A DNA stretch of 44,517 nucleotides from Ktedonobacterales bacterium. GTDB taxonomy: Bacteria > Chloroflexota > Ktedonobacteria > Ktedonobacterales > JADMIN01. Of this stretch, positions 16,135 to 25,412 are shown piece after piece (within the stretch, counting starts at the first letter, position 1; every line of letters starts with the position of its first letter). Under the pieces are notes generated by a model. That model ran no database searches. It was given only the letters and a program-made list of their open reading frames with translations, and was not told the origin of the DNA. Made by a program: the position numbers and the translations under genes. Location: assembly GCA_025935195.1 (NCBI GenBank), contig JAICVS010000001.1:1-44517 (forward strand). Direction: 5' to 3'.

Positions 16135-17677
16135 AGTCCACCGACCGGGTCTCGCGCACGACCATGACCTTGATCTGGCCGGGGTAGTCCATCGTCTCCT
16201 CGATCTTGCGCGCCACGTCGCGGGCGAGCTGCGATGCGGAGTCTTCGTCCACCTCTTCGGGGCGAACGATGATGCGGACCTCGCGGCCCGCCTGGATGGC
16301 GAAGGACTTTTCGACGCCGGTGAAGGAGTTGGCGATGCTTTCCAGGGCTTCGAGCCGGCGGATGTAGAGGTCTATCGTCTCGCGGCGCGCGCCGGGGCGG
16401 GCGGCGGAGATGGCGTCGGCCGCCTGGACGATGGCGGCTTCGAGCGACTGCGGCTCGGACTCGGTGGCGTGGTGGGCGACGATGGCGTGGATGATCCTGG
16501 GCGAGCGGTTGAAGCGGCGGGCGATCTCGCCGCTGATGAGCATGTGCGGCCCCTCCACCTCCTGATCAATGGCCTTGCCGAGGTCGTGCAACAGGCCGGC
16601 GACCTTGCAGACGTTGACATCCGCGCCCAGCTCGGCGGCGATGGTGGCGGCGAGGACGGAGACCTCAATGGAGTGATTGAGCACGTTCTGGCCGTAGCTG
16701 GTGCGGAAGTGGAGCCGGCCAATCAGCTTGACCAGTTCTGGCGGGAGGTTGGTGACGTTGGCCTCAGCGCAGGCGCGCTCGCCCTCCTCGCGGATGATGC
16801 TCTCCACCTCCTGCTGGGCCTTGGCCACCACCTCTTCGATACGCGCCGGGTGGATGCGCCCGTCGAGAATAAGCTTGGTGAGCGCGATGCGGGCGATCTC
16901 GCGGCGGACCGGATCGAAGCCGGAGATGATGACGGCTTCCGGCGTGTCGTCAATGATCAGGTCTACGCCGGTGGCGCCTTCGAGCGCGCGGATGTTGCGG
17001 CCCTCGCGGCCGATGATGCGGCCCTTCATCTCGTCGTTGGGCAGCGGCACAACAGAGATGGTGATGTCGGAGACCTGATCCGAGGCGCAGCGCTGGATGG
17101 CGAGCGTGATGATCTCTCGCGCGCGCGCCTCGGCCTCATCGCGGGCGCGCGCTTCGATCTCGCGGGCGCGGCGGGCGGCGTCACGTCGCGCGGTCTCTTC
17201 GACGGCGGCGATCAATTCCTGCCGGGCGTCCTGCTGGCTCATGCCGGCGGCGTGTTCGAGCGCGGCGACCCGCTGGACGCGCAGATCGTCGAGCTGGGCC
17301 TTCAGCGTATCAAGCTCCTGAGTGCGCGTGACGAGCGTGCGCTCGCGCTTCTCCAGGGCATCAGTCTTGCGGTCGAGAGTCTCCTCTTTCTGTTGGTTGC
17401 GCTGCTCCTGTCGCTTCATCTCCTGGCGCCGCTCGCGGGCCTCGGCCTCGAGGGCAGCACGGATCTTAGCGGTTTCGTCTTTAGACTCGCGGAGCACGTC
17501 GCGCTGCTGCTGTTGCAAATCAAGCAGTCGCGCTTCCGCGTTCTCCTTCTCCCGACGCATCTGTTCTTCGTGCTGGAGCTTTGCCTGCTGCATGCCGTAA
17601 CGAATGCCGGCGAAACCGCCGATAACCAGGCTTACTGCGCCGAAGAAGAGCATCAGGAGGACTTCAGCACCGTTCAC
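16124..17677 (-). CDS. rny: Ribonuclease Y
   Basis: RNase Y is the membrane-anchored endoribonuclease that starts mRNA decay in many bacteria lacking RNase E. The 517-residue protein shows one N-terminal membrane segment (about 5-25), a long charged coiled coil (30-195), a KH RNA-binding domain with the loop GREG at 223-226, and an HD domain with HD at 364-365 ([10 protein letters not shown]). I place the start at GTG 17675-17677 because GGAGG lies 11 nt upstream and the membrane helix follows at once; the frame stays open to 17767 without a recognisable sequence. A promoter lies at 17791-17820. The gene overlaps the downstream PHP gene. Confidence 0.95.
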   Translation of the reverse strand: MNGAEVLLMLFFGAVSLVIGGFAGIRYGMQQAKLQHEEQMRREKENAEARLLDLQQQQRDVLRESKDETAKIRAALEAEARERRQEMKRQEQRNQQKEETLDRKTDALEKRERTLVTRTQELDTLKAQLDDLRVQRVAALEHAAGMSQQDARQELIAAVEETARRDAARRAREIEARARDEAEARAREIITLAIQRCASDQVSDITISVVPLPNDEMKGRIIGREGRNIRALEGATGVDLIIDDTPEAVIISGFDPVRREIARIALTKLILDGRIHPARIEEVVAKAQQEVESIIREEGERACAEANVTNLPPELVKLIGRLHFRTSYGQNVLNHSIEVSVLAATIAAELGADVNVCKVAGLLHDLGKAIDQEVEGPHMLISGEIARRFNRSPRIIHAIVAHHATESEPQSLEAAIVQAADAISAARPGARRETIDLYIRRLEALESIANSFTGVEKSFAIQAGREVRIIVRPEEVDEDSASQLARDVARKIEETMDYPGQIKVMVVRETRSVDYAK

Positions 17678-17790
17678 GGTATGACTGACCTCCGAGAGGC
17701 ATCCTGTGGGGATTGATTGTGGATGAAAGGGACAATCACGCCGCCGGTCGCGGGCCGAATCGGGCATCCAATGGACCGGCGGTTCACGTT

Positions 17791-17820
17791 ACTATATGGG
17801 AAAGACCGGCTTCCTGTCAA
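17791..17820 (-). promoter_or_regulatory. Promoter of rny
   Basis: On the minus strand a perfect TTGACA (17820-17815) and TATAGT (17796-17791) are separated by 18 bp. They lie about 115 nt upstream of the chosen rny GTG. The position between divergent rny and apt fits. Confidence 0.72.
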
Positions 17821-17895
17821 GCTAGCGGCATTTACCGCGCATGCGGCGGGCGTGCGGTGAAGGTGCGTCGTGGCGCGAATCATGGGTGAGAAGGG

Positions 17896-17919
17896 CGGCG
17901 GCATGATATACTGCCGCCG
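17896..17919 (+). promoter_or_regulatory. Extended -10 promoter of apt inside an inverted repeat
   Basis: The plus strand carries an extended -10 element TGATATACT (17904-17912) without a good -35. The -10 box is framed by a perfect 8-bp inverted repeat, cggcggca (17896-17903) and tgccgccg (17912-17919). Such symmetry over a -10 box could be an operator; this is inference. Confidence 0.5.
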
Positions 17920-17964
17920 GCGGATGGGCGCCCTGGCGGGGCGCCATAGAGAGGACCGAGACGT

Positions 17965-18558
17965 ATGCCGGAGCCGACCCCCACGACCCCTGCCCCCGCG
18001 ACCCCCGAGCAATTCCCGCCGAGCACGCTGTCGCCCGCGCAGACCGCCTGGCTGATGCAGTACATCCGCGACGTGGCCGATTATCCGCAGCCCGGCATCC
18101 TCTTTCGCGACATCACGCCGCTCTTGCAGCACGGGCCGGCGCTACGCTTCGCCATCGAGACGATGGCCGCGCGCTACCGCGGCGCGGGAATCGATCAGGT
18201 GGTAGGTATCGAGTCGCGCGGCTTCATCTTCGGGACGCCGCTGGCCTACATGCTCGGCACAGGGTTCGTGCCAGTGCGCAAGAAGGGGAAGCTGCCGGCG
18301 GAGACCTATTCTATTCAGTACGATCTCGAATACGGCTCGAACGTGCTGGAGATCCACACGGATGCGCTGCGGCCGGGGCAGCGGGTGCTGGTGGTGGACG
18401 ATCTGCTGGCGACAGGCGGGACGACGGCGGGAACGGTGCGGCTCGTGCAACGGCTGGGCGCGCACGTCGTCTCGCTGGCCTTCCTGATCGAGCTAGCGGC
18501 GCTGAACGGGCGCGAGCGGCTGCGCGGGCAGGATGTCTTCGCGCTGCTCGCGTACTGA
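17965..18558 (+). CDS. apt: Adenine phosphoribosyltransferase
   Basis: Apt salvages adenine by joining it to PRPP to give AMP. The 197-residue protein has the family motifs YPQPGILFRDITPLL (40-54), GIESRGFIFG and the PRPP loop VLVVDDLLATGGT at 141-153. It has an N-terminal Pro/Thr-rich extension of about 25 residues compared with the 170-183 residues usual for the family. The ATG at 17965 follows GAGAGGA, so the extension is probably real. A DUF4031 gene follows after 6 nt, so they are cotranscribed. Confidence 0.95.
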   Translation: MPEPTPTTPAPATPEQFPPSTLSPAQTAWLMQYIRDVADYPQPGILFRDITPLLQHGPALRFAIETMAARYRGAGIDQVVGIESRGFIFGTPLAYMLGTGFVPVRKKGKLPAETYSIQYDLEYGSNVLEIHTDALRPGQRVLVVDDLLATGGTTAGTVRLVQRLGAHVVSLAFLIELAALNGRERLRGQDVFALLAY

Positions 18559-18564
18559 GCCGCG

Positions 18565-18864
18565 ATGGCGATTCTGGTGCATGCCGCGCGCGCGACGCGG
18601 CACTGGCTGCCGGCGGGGGTGCGGCGCGGCGACCGCATGTATCACGTCTTCTCGGACCTGCCTGGCCCGGAAGGCACGGCGGAGCTGATCGCGTTCGTGC
18701 GGCGCTTCGAGCTGCGACCGCAGTGGATCCAGTATCCCGGCACGTACCGCGAGCATTTCGACGCGCGCGCGGATGACGGGCTGGCGATGCTGGCCGCCGG
18801 GGCACGACTGGCAACGAACCGCGAGGTGGGAATGCTGCTGGCGGCACGCAAGCATCCGGGCTAG
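18565..18864 (+). CDS. DUF4031-type small protein
   Basis: The 99-residue protein begins MAILVHAARATRHWLPAGVR and resembles DUF4031 proteins, small conserved proteins of unknown function that start with a similar MxIxVD-like strand and end in an ALAAGA..V..RE.. helix (here AMLAAGARLATNREVGMLL). It lies 6 nt after apt, suggesting coupling, although no nucleotide-metabolism role is established. Its TAG stop forms part of the palindrome CTAG (18861-18864), which also contains the oppF stop on the other strand. Confidence 0.75.
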   Translation: MAILVHAARATRHWLPAGVRRGDRMYHVFSDLPGPEGTAELIAFVRRFELRPQWIQYPGTYREHFDARADDGLAMLAAGARLATNREVGMLLAARKHPG

Positions 18865-19928
18865 ATGGTGCCGAGGCCCTGGACGCTGCCGGTGCGTGTG
18901 AGCGGACCGACCTGATCGGAGAAGTGGCAGGCGGCGAAGTGGCTGCGGCCAGTCTTATCTTCCAGCGGTGGCTCGACTTGGCGGCAGATCTCCTGGGCCA
19001 GCGGACAGCGCGTGTGGAAGCGGCAGCCGGATGGGATGTTGATCGGGCTGGGCAGGTCGCCTTTGAGGATGATGCGCTTGCGCTGCTTCTCGACGCGCGG
19101 ATTGGGCACCGGCACGGCGGAGAGCAGCGCGGCGGTGTAGGGGTGCAGCGGCTCGTTGTAGATATCGCCGCGGTCCGCGATCTCCATGATTTTGCCGAGG
19201 TACATGACGGCGACGCGCGGGGCGACGTGGCGCACGACGCTGAGGTCGTGCGAGATGAACAGGTAGGTCAGCCCCATCTGCTCTTGCAGGCGCTGCATCA
19301 GATTGATGATCTGCGCGCGGATCGAGACATCCAGCGCGCTGACCGGCTCGTCGGCAACGATGAACTCCGGCTCGATGGAGATGGCGCGGGCGATGGCGAT
19401 ACGCTGGCGCTGGCCGCCGGAGAACTCGTGCGGATAGCGGTCAATGAAGCGGCGGTTGAGGCCGACGCGCTCGAGCAGTTCTTCGGTTTTGGTGTGAATC
19501 TCGGCGCGGCTGGCCGTCCGCTGGATCGCCATCGGCTCGCTGATCAGGCTGCCGACGGTGAAGCGGGGGTTCAGCGAAGCGTACGGATCCTGGAAGACCA
19601 TCTGGATGCGACGGCGCACCATGCGCAACTGCTGGCCCTCAGCTTCCGCCAGATCCTGGTCGCCGAAATACATGTGGCCGCTGGTTGGCTTGTAGAGCCG
19701 CACGAGGCAGCGGCCGATGGTGGACTTGCCAGAGCCGCTCTCGCCCACCAGGCCGAGCGTCTCGCCGTGCTTGACGGAGAGCGAGACGCCGTCAACGGCG
19801 CGGACGGCGCCGATCTGGCGCTGGATAAAGATGCCCTGAGTGATGGGGAAGTGCATCACCAGGTCTTCAATGCTCAGGTGGGCGCCAGTGGCGCTGGCGC
19901 GCGCCGTGGTGGCCGCGGGAAGTGTCAT
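18861..19928 (-). CDS. oppF: Oligopeptide ABC transporter ATP-binding protein (OppF type)
   Basis: This is one of the two ATPase subunits driving peptide import. The 355-residue protein has Walker [10 protein letters not shown] at 62-70, the Q-loop in [11 protein letters not shown], the ABC signature SGGQRQR, Walker [13 protein letters not shown] and the switch His in ISHDL. The C-terminal oligopeptide/dipeptide extension contains [14 protein letters not shown], a cysteine motif that may bind an Fe-S cluster in this subfamily. The start is ATG 19928, with GAGAGGAG 6 nt upstream. It is last in the oppA-B-C-D-F order and ends on the CTAG shared with the converging DUF4031 gene. Confidence 0.93.
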   Translation of the reverse strand: MTLPAATTARASATGAHLSIEDLVMHFPITQGIFIQRQIGAVRAVDGVSLSVKHGETLGLVGESGSGKSTIGRCLVRLYKPTSGHMYFGDQDLAEAEGQQLRMVRRRIQMVFQDPYASLNPRFTVGSLISEPMAIQRTASRAEIHTKTEELLERVGLNRRFIDRYPHEFSGGQRQRIAIARAISIEPEFIVADEPVSALDVSIRAQIINLMQRLQEQMGLTYLFISHDLSVVRHVAPRVAVMYLGKIMEIADRGDIYNEPLHPYTAALLSAVPVPNPRVEKQRKRIILKGDLPSPINIPSGCRFHTRCPLAQEICRQVEPPLEDKTGRSHFAACHFSDQVGPLTRTGSVQGLGTI

Positions 19929-19972
19929 GTCTCGCTCCTCTCGCACCTGTTCGGCATAACACTCTACGCCCA

Positions 19973-21046
19973 CTAGGCGTTCGACATGCCGGCGGGCGAC
20001 GATTCGCCGGCAAAGCCGTGCCTGATCTGGCGGAAGGGGATGAACCCGCGCTTGGAGGCGCGCTCCTGCTCGGCGGGGTCGGTCACATCCACCCAACAGG
20101 CGGCGCGATGGTTGGGGCCGACCGCCATATAGGGGGGATAGGTCTTGCACTTTTCCAGCACGAAAGGGCAGCGCGGCTGGAAGGGACAGCCCGCGATCGG
20201 GTGGAGCTGATCGGGCGGCGAGCCGGGAATCGTCTGGAGATCCTCGGTGACAGCCTCATCCAGGTGGGGAATGGAGGCGAGCAGGCCGAGCGTATAGGGA
20301 TGGCGTGGGTTGGCGAACAGCTCGTCAGTGGACGCTTCCTCGGCGATCTTGCCGGCATACATGACGATGATGCGATCGGTGACGCCGGCCACGACGCCCA
20401 GGTCATGGGTGATGAGGATGACGGCGGTGCCGAGGTCGCGACGGAGCCGGGCGATCAATTCGAGGATCTGCGCCTGCACGGTGACGTCGAGGGCGGTGGT
20501 CGGCTCGTCGGCAATCAGCAGCTTGGGGTTGGCGGCGATGGCAATGGCGATCATGACGCGCTGGCGCATGCCGCCGCTGAACTGGTGCGGATAGGCGCGC
20601 AGGCGGCGGGGCGCGTCGGGGATGCCGACGGCTTCGAGCAGCTCGATGGCGCGCTGGCGTGCCTCGTTCTTGCTCATGTTGAGGTGGAGCTGCAGCGGCT
20701 CAATGAGCTGCGATTCGATGTTGAGCACGGGGTTCAGGCTCGTCATCGGATCCTGGAAGATCATCGCGATCTCGCGGCCGCGCACGGCGCGCATCTCGGA
20801 TTCCGGGAGATCGGCGAGGTCTTTGTCCTGATAGATGATCGTGCCGTTGACGAGCTGGGCCGGCGGCATGGGGAGGAGGCGCAAGATGGAGAGCGAGGTG
20901 ACGCTCTTGCCCGAGCCGCTTTCGCCCACGATGCCGAGCGTCTCACCCGCATCGAGATGGAACGTGACGCCATCAACGGCGTGGACCGGGCCTTCGCGCG
21001 TTTTGAACTGGACTTTCAGGTCCTTGACCTCCAGCAATCTGGCCAA
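19973..21046 (-). CDS. oppD: Oligopeptide ABC transporter ATP-binding protein (OppD type; TTG start)
   Basis: This is the partner ATPase of OppF. The 357-residue protein has Walker A GESGSGKS at 41-48, the Q-loop [10 protein letters not shown], the signature SGGMRQR, Walker [18 protein letters not shown], and the C-terminal [14 protein letters not shown] oligopeptide extension. The chosen start is TTG 21044-21046, giving [14 protein letters not shown], with AGGAGG 5 nt upstream. The gene lies 44 nt after oppC and 44 nt before oppF. The exact substrate (oligopeptide, dipeptide or nickel chelate) cannot be fixed by sequence. Confidence 0.93.
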   Translation of the reverse strand: MARLLEVKDLKVQFKTREGPVHAVDGVTFHLDAGETLGIVGESGSGKSVTSLSILRLLPMPPAQLVNGTIIYQDKDLADLPESEMRAVRGREIAMIFQDPMTSLNPVLNIESQLIEPLQLHLNMSKNEARQRAIELLEAVGIPDAPRRLRAYPHQFSGGMRQRVMIAIAIAANPKLLIADEPTTALDVTVQAQILELIARLRRDLGTAVILITHDLGVVAGVTDRIIVMYAGKIAEEASTDELFANPRHPYTLGLLASIPHLDEAVTEDLQTIPGSPPDQLHPIAGCPFQPRCPFVLEKCKTYPPYMAVGPNHRAACWVDVTDPAEQERASKRGFIPFRQIRHGFAGESSPAGMSNA

Positions 21047-21090
21047 GGGAGCCTCCTCTCAACCTTTAGAGTCACAGCGGTCGGGCGTGC

Positions 21091-22029
21091 CTACCGCTCC
21101 GTCATATACGGATCGAGCGCGTCGCGCAGGCCGTCACCCATCAGGTTGAAACAGAGCACCGTGATGAGAATGGCGATGCCGGGCAGGTAGAGTAGCAGCG
21201 GATCGCTGCTGATGAAGTCGCGCGAGTTGTTGAGCATCGATCCCCAGCTTGATGTCGGCGGTCGCACGCCGAAGGAGAAGAAGCTGAGCACCGACTCGGT
21301 GATAATGGCGTCGCCGACCACCAGTGTCGCCGCGACGATGATCGGCCCGGCGGCGTTGGGCAGGATGTGGCGCACCATCAGCCGCAGATCATTGGCGCCG
21401 AGCGTGCGCGCGGCGAGCAGGAATTCGCGTTCTTTGAGGCCGAGGAACTCGCCGCGCACGACGCGGGCGACGCTGGGCCATTCGAAAGCGGCGATCAAGA
21501 TGACGATGCTGGGAACCGAGCCGTCGCTGAACGTGCGCGCGAGCACGAAGAGCACGACCAGCAGCGGCACCGAGAGGAAGGCGTCGGTAACACGCATCAT
21601 GACCATATCCACCCAGCCGCCGTAGTAGCCAGCGAGCGAGCCGACGGTCACAGCGATCAGGATGGTGAGCAGCGCGGTGAGGATGCCAACCGCGAGCGAG
21701 ACCCTGCCGCCAAAGAGCATGCGCGCCAGCTCATCGCGGCCCAGATCATCGGTGCCGAGCGGGTGGCCGGGGATCGGGCCACTCAGGGCGATGGAGAGGT
21801 TGGGGTCGTTGGGCGGATCGTAGGTACTGGTCTGCCCAGTGATGATGGGGGCGAAGACAGCGGCCACCAGCAGCACAGCCAGCACGACGAAGCCCGCGAC
21901 GGCAACCTTGTTGCGCGTGAAACGGTCGAAGATGATACGGAACTGGCTACGGCGCTTGCGCGCCAATTCGGGGGTGATCTCGTTGGGCTGAAACTGCGTC
22001 AGCAGTTGATCGGACTGGACCGTAGCCAT
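21091..22029 (-). CDS. oppC: Oligopeptide ABC transporter permease (OppC type)
   Basis: This is one of the paired inner-membrane channel subunits. The 312-residue protein has an N-terminal cytosolic segment, a first helix at about 45-65, the OppC hallmark GHPLGTDDLGRDELARMLFG and further helices, with the EAA-like loop AARTLGANDLRLMVRHILPN that contacts the ATPases. The start is ATG 22029, with AGGAG 7 nt upstream; an in-frame GTG at 22059 is less likely because it overlaps that site. It is 49 nt after oppB. Confidence 0.94.
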   Translation of the reverse strand: MATVQSDQLLTQFQPNEITPELARKRRSQFRIIFDRFTRNKVAVAGFVVLAVLLVAAVFAPIITGQTSTYDPPNDPNLSIALSGPIPGHPLGTDDLGRDELARMLFGGRVSLAVGILTALLTILIAVTVGSLAGYYGGWVDMVMMRVTDAFLSVPLLVVLFVLARTFSDGSVPSIVILIAAFEWPSVARVVRGEFLGLKEREFLLAARTLGANDLRLMVRHILPNAAGPIIVAATLVVGDAIITESVLSFFSFGVRPPTSSWGSMLNNSRDFISSDPLLLYLPGIAILITVLCFNLMGDGLRDALDPYMTER

Positions 22030-22078
22030 CGTCGGGCTCCTCTCACCTGGATCGCTCACCGAGGTCTGGGGCGCGTCT

Positions 22079-23050
22079 TCATGAGTAGCGGATGCGCGGG
22101 TCTATGACGCCGTAGAGGATATCCGCGACGAGATTGAAGAAGATGACGCTGGCCGCGCCGAACAGCAGATAGGCCAGCAAGGTGGGATAGTCGGGGAAGT
22201 TGACCGCGACGAGGAAGAGGCGGCCCAGCCCCGGCCAGGCGAAGATGGTCTCGGTGATGATGGCGCCACCGGCGATGCCGCCGAAGCTGATCGCCACCAC
22301 TGTCACCAACGGGATGAGGGCGTTGCGCAGCGCGTGGCGGAAGAAGACCTGGCGCGCGCCCAGGCCCTTCATGCGCGCCGTGCGGATGTAATCCTGCTTG
22401 ATCACCTCCAGCATGCTGGAGCGCAGGAAACGGCTCCAGGTGGCGATGAAGAGCAGCGAAAGCACGATGGCGGGCAGGATGAGATGCACGACGTAGTCTT
22501 CAAAGATCTCGAGGTTGGTGAAGCTGGTGGTGTCCGCGGCGGTCCGGCCGAAGACGGGCAGCAATCCGAGCTGCACGCCGAAGAGCTCTTGCAGCAGCAG
22601 TGCGAACCAGAAGACCGGCATGGAGATGCCGATATACGAGAGCACGGTGATCAGGTAGTCGGTGATCGAGTATTGCTTGACGGCGGCCGTCACACCGAGC
22701 AGGATCGCCATGATGAGGGCGAAGCCCAGCGCCGTGAGGAACAGCTCCAGCGTGGCGGGGATGCGTGCGGCGAGCTCCTGCGCGACGGGCAGCGAGTTGG
22801 AGAAGGAGATGCCGAAGTCGCCGTGCAGGGCATTGCCGAGCCAGGAAAGATACTGGATGGGCACCGGCTGGTCGAGGCCGAAGCGGTGGCGGATGGCCGC
22901 GCGCTGGATGGGAGTGATGTGGGGGTTGTTGGCGCCGATGACGGCGTCGGGCCCGCCGGGGATGAGGTGCAGCAGCGTGAAGAAGACGATGGACATGACG
23001 AAGAGCATGAAGACAGCCTGGACAACGCGCCGTATCAGGTAGCGTCTCAT
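22079..23050 (-). CDS. oppB: Oligopeptide ABC transporter permease (OppB type)
   Basis: This is the second channel subunit, 323 residues with six predicted membrane helices. The first helix begins at once (MRRYLIRRVVQAVFMLFVMS), followed by the periplasmic RFGLDQPVPIQYLSWLGNAL stretch and the EAA loop ARMKGLGARQVFFRHALRNAL. The start is ATG 23050, preceded by GAGGGGG. It is separated from oppA by 418 nt with several hairpins, unlike the 40-50 nt spacing of the other opp genes, which suggests differential expression of the binding protein. Confidence 0.94.
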   Translation of the reverse strand: MRRYLIRRVVQAVFMLFVMSIVFFTLLHLIPGGPDAVIGANNPHITPIQRAAIRHRFGLDQPVPIQYLSWLGNALHGDFGISFSNSLPVAQELAARIPATLELFLTALGFALIMAILLGVTAAVKQYSITDYLITVLSYIGISMPVFWFALLLQELFGVQLGLLPVFGRTAADTTSFTNLEIFEDYVVHLILPAIVLSLLFIATWSRFLRSSMLEVIKQDYIRTARMKGLGARQVFFRHALRNALIPLVTVVAISFGGIAGGAIITETIFAWPGLGRLFLVAVNFPDYPTLLAYLLFGAASVIFFNLVADILYGVIDPRIRYS

Positions 23051-23468
23051 CGCTGATCCCCCTCGTGCGGACTCTCCCGTGTCGAGCCAATCTGTCTACA
23101 AGATCGCACACGCATGATTGGTCACGATCCGTGCCAACCCGCGGTCACGTGTTCACCGTGGGAATCGGCGCGCTTGCGCACTCGTTTCGAGAGCGAGCGG
23201 GCGCTGGCGCGTGTCAGATTACGGGCCACGATAGCACATCGTGGCACAGGAAAGCAAACGATTTGGGCGGTTAGCGATGGCGATGGCGGCAGCGAGCGCG
23301 GCACGCCAGGCTCGCTGCCGTGCTGGCGCAGAGTCCGCCGGGGGCTGAATGCCCCATATCCGGTGATGGATAGGGCGCATGGCGGCCCTGGAATGGACCG
23401 CCATGCGCATTCCCGCTAGCCTGTAGACGCCTGGGCGCATCCGTGTTTACAGCATCGGATGTGCCAGA
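23051..23468 (-). other. Multi-hairpin oppA-oppB intercistronic region
   Basis: This 418-nt stretch has no credible gene. It holds four perfect stem-loops: 8 bp (23225-23232/23238-23245), 10 bp (23288-23297/23310-23319), 5 bp (23341-23345/23351-23355) and 11 bp (23375-23385/23398-23408). I see only weak promoter-like sequence for oppB. In peptide transporters, spacer hairpins commonly stabilise or partly terminate the oppA message. Confidence 0.5.
23375..23408 (-). terminator. Hairpin downstream of oppA, possible partial terminator
   Basis: This is a perfect 11-bp stem (GCGCATGGCGG with CCGCCATGCGC) with a 12-nt loop, beginning about 60 nt after the oppA stop. There is no T-run after it, so partial termination or protection of the oppA mRNA 3' end is more likely than full termination. 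Confidence 0.4.
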
Positions 23469-25163
23469 TTAGTGGGTGGACTTGCCGCCCGTCAGCCACC
23501 AATCCCAGATGTTCCACGTCTCGGAGGGGCCGAGGGGGGACGGCTGGTAGTTGTGCAGCTTGTTGTTGTACACGGAGATATTGGCCGCCGTGTAGTAATA
23601 CATGTTCGGCAGGTCCTTGAGAACCTCGGCGTGGATCTTCTGGAAGTCGGCCTTGCGGGCGTTGACATCCGGGTTGGAGACCTGATCGTGCTCGGCCTGA
23701 TCCACGGTGGGGTTGCTGTAGTGCGCGTAGTTGGAGCCACCCTTGTCCGGTGTCTGGTCGGACTGGAAGGTGGTGTGGTCATCCGGGTCGTAGCCGAGGG
23801 TGTTGGCGAACTCGCCGATGTCGAAGTTGCCGGAGGAAAGGATGCCCTTCTGGCCGGCGGCGAAGTACTGGTTGGCGGGATAGTTGACGATGTCGATCTT
23901 GACACCGATCTTCTTCCAGGCGGCCTGGGCCAGCACCTCGGTCTGCTCGCGGTACGCCTTGCCGGCGGTGGTGGAGTAGCGCAACTCGAGCGTCTTGCCG
24001 CCCTTATGGCGAAGCTGGTCAGAGCCCATTGTCCAACCAGAGGCGTCGAGCAGCTTGCCGGCGTCGGTCGGGTCGTAGTTGTAGCAGGTGACGTTCTGCT
24101 CGTGGAACGGCGTGCCACCATGATCGTCGCAAGTCTTGACGGCGGCGCCGTGCCAGACCTGGGTGATCAGGTCGTCAACCTTGAAGCTCTCGGTGAGCGC
24201 CTGGCGCACGTTGTGATCGGCCAGGATCGGGTTGGTGAGGTTGAAGACGATGTTCTCGAAACCGGCGGGGTGCGGGTCAACGTAGGTCGTATAGCCCTGG
24301 ATGCCACGGTAGCTGGTCAGCTTGTTGACGTCCAGGAACCAGGAGCTGTCGATCTGGCCGCTCTGCAGGGCGGTCAGGATGGTGCTCTGGTCCGGAATGA
24401 TCTGGAAGGTGACCTGATCGAGGTAGGGCCTGCCGTCCTGGTAGTAGTTGGGGTTGCGCACCAGGGTGATGTTGCTGCCCTGCACACGGTCCTTGACCAT
24501 GAACGGCCCGCTGTCAACGGTCGGCTTGAAGTTCTCCGTTGACTTGGCGACGTCGGCCGGCTTCATCGAGCCGAAGACCTTCTGCGGGATGATGCTGGAC
24601 GCGCCGTCGGCCAGCAGCGCGTTGATGGTCACGCGCGGCTGCTTGAAGGCGATCGAGACGGTGGTCGAGTCCACCTTGTTGACGCTGGCGACGCCGTCAG
24701 GATCGGTCGTGAGCGGGAAGCCGAAGGTGTTGGCGAAGTCGGGGTTGGCGTACAGGTTGAGGCTGAAGGCGAGGTCGTCGGCGGTCAGCGGCGAGCCGTC
24801 GGACCACTTCAGGTTCGGCTTCAGATGGATGGTGTAGGTCTTGGCGTCGGCGGAAATGCCCTGGTTCTGCACGGAGGGCACGTCCGTGGCGATGCCGGCG
24901 TGCAGCGCACCCTGGGGGTCGCCATACCACAGCGGCGCCCAGAGCGCCTGGTCCACCATGACCGAGTAGGTCTCGTTGGTCAGGAAGGGCAACAGCGTGT
25001 CCGGCTCTTCGAACAGGCCGTCGATCATCGAGCCGCCCTTCACGGCTTGTCCGCCAGAGTTTCCGCCGGGGCTACCGCCGCTGGGGCCGCATGCCACGAG
25101 CGCCATGGACATCAAGACCACTGCGCCCAAGACGAGGGACCAGAGGCCGTGCTTTCTGGGCAT
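23469..25163 (-). CDS. oppA: Peptide ABC transporter substrate-binding lipoprotein (OppA/SBP_bac_5)
   Basis: This is the extracellular solute-binding protein of the Opp importer. The 564-residue protein starts MPRKHGLWSLVLGAVVLMSM and has a lipoprotein signal peptide with the lipobox LVAC, Cys25 being the lipidation site, followed by a Gly/Ser-rich tether (GPSGGSPGGNSGG). The body has family-5 features such as TYTIHLKPNLKWSDGSPLTADD and RHKGGKTLELRY. The start is ATG 25163, with GAGGAGG 9 nt upstream; an in-frame TTG at 25181 would overlap that site. It is the first gene of oppABCDF. Ligand specificity is unknown. Confidence 0.94.
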   Translation of the reverse strand: MPRKHGLWSLVLGAVVLMSMALVACGPSGGSPGGNSGGQAVKGGSMIDGLFEEPDTLLPFLTNETYSVMVDQALWAPLWYGDPQGALHAGIATDVPSVQNQGISADAKTYTIHLKPNLKWSDGSPLTADDLAFSLNLYANPDFANTFGFPLTTDPDGVASVNKVDSTTVSIAFKQPRVTINALLADGASSIIPQKVFGSMKPADVAKSTENFKPTVDSGPFMVKDRVQGSNITLVRNPNYYQDGRPYLDQVTFQIIPDQSTILTALQSGQIDSSWFLDVNKLTSYRGIQGYTTYVDPHPAGFENIVFNLTNPILADHNVRQALTESFKVDDLITQVWHGAAVKTCDDHGGTPFHEQNVTCYNYDPTDAGKLLDASGWTMGSDQLRHKGGKTLELRYSTTAGKAYREQTEVLAQAAWKKIGVKIDIVNYPANQYFAAGQKGILSSGNFDIGEFANTLGYDPDDHTTFQSDQTPDKGGSNYAHYSNPTVDQAEHDQVSNPDVNARKADFQKIHAEVLKDLPNMYYYTAANISVYNNKLHNYQPSPLGPSETWNIWDWWLTGGKSTH

Positions 25164-25412
25164 CTTCGAGGTCCTCCTCAAGGATATTTGGACCGCTTCG
25201 GCTGGCGTCAGGGCCGCCGGGGCCCGACCACGTCACATCGCCGGCGCACTTGACAGGCCGACTTGATGGGTACTACGTCACCGACTCGGCAATTCTCACA
25301 CAAGATCAGCGGCACGCTTGGGCACGGGGAGCCGGTGAATGCTCTGGAAAGACGGCGCGGCCAGCACGGGCGTGAGCGGAAGCGCGGGCATGCGCGCGGG
25401 CGGTCTGGGGCG

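Noticed and set aside
16121-17716. A 531-codon plus-strand frame antisense to rny
   Set aside because: Shadow frame; RNase Y domains are clear on the minus strand.
23122-23440. Short frames in the oppA-oppB spacer
   Set aside because: None has a good start signal or plausible protein sequence, and they cross strong hairpins.
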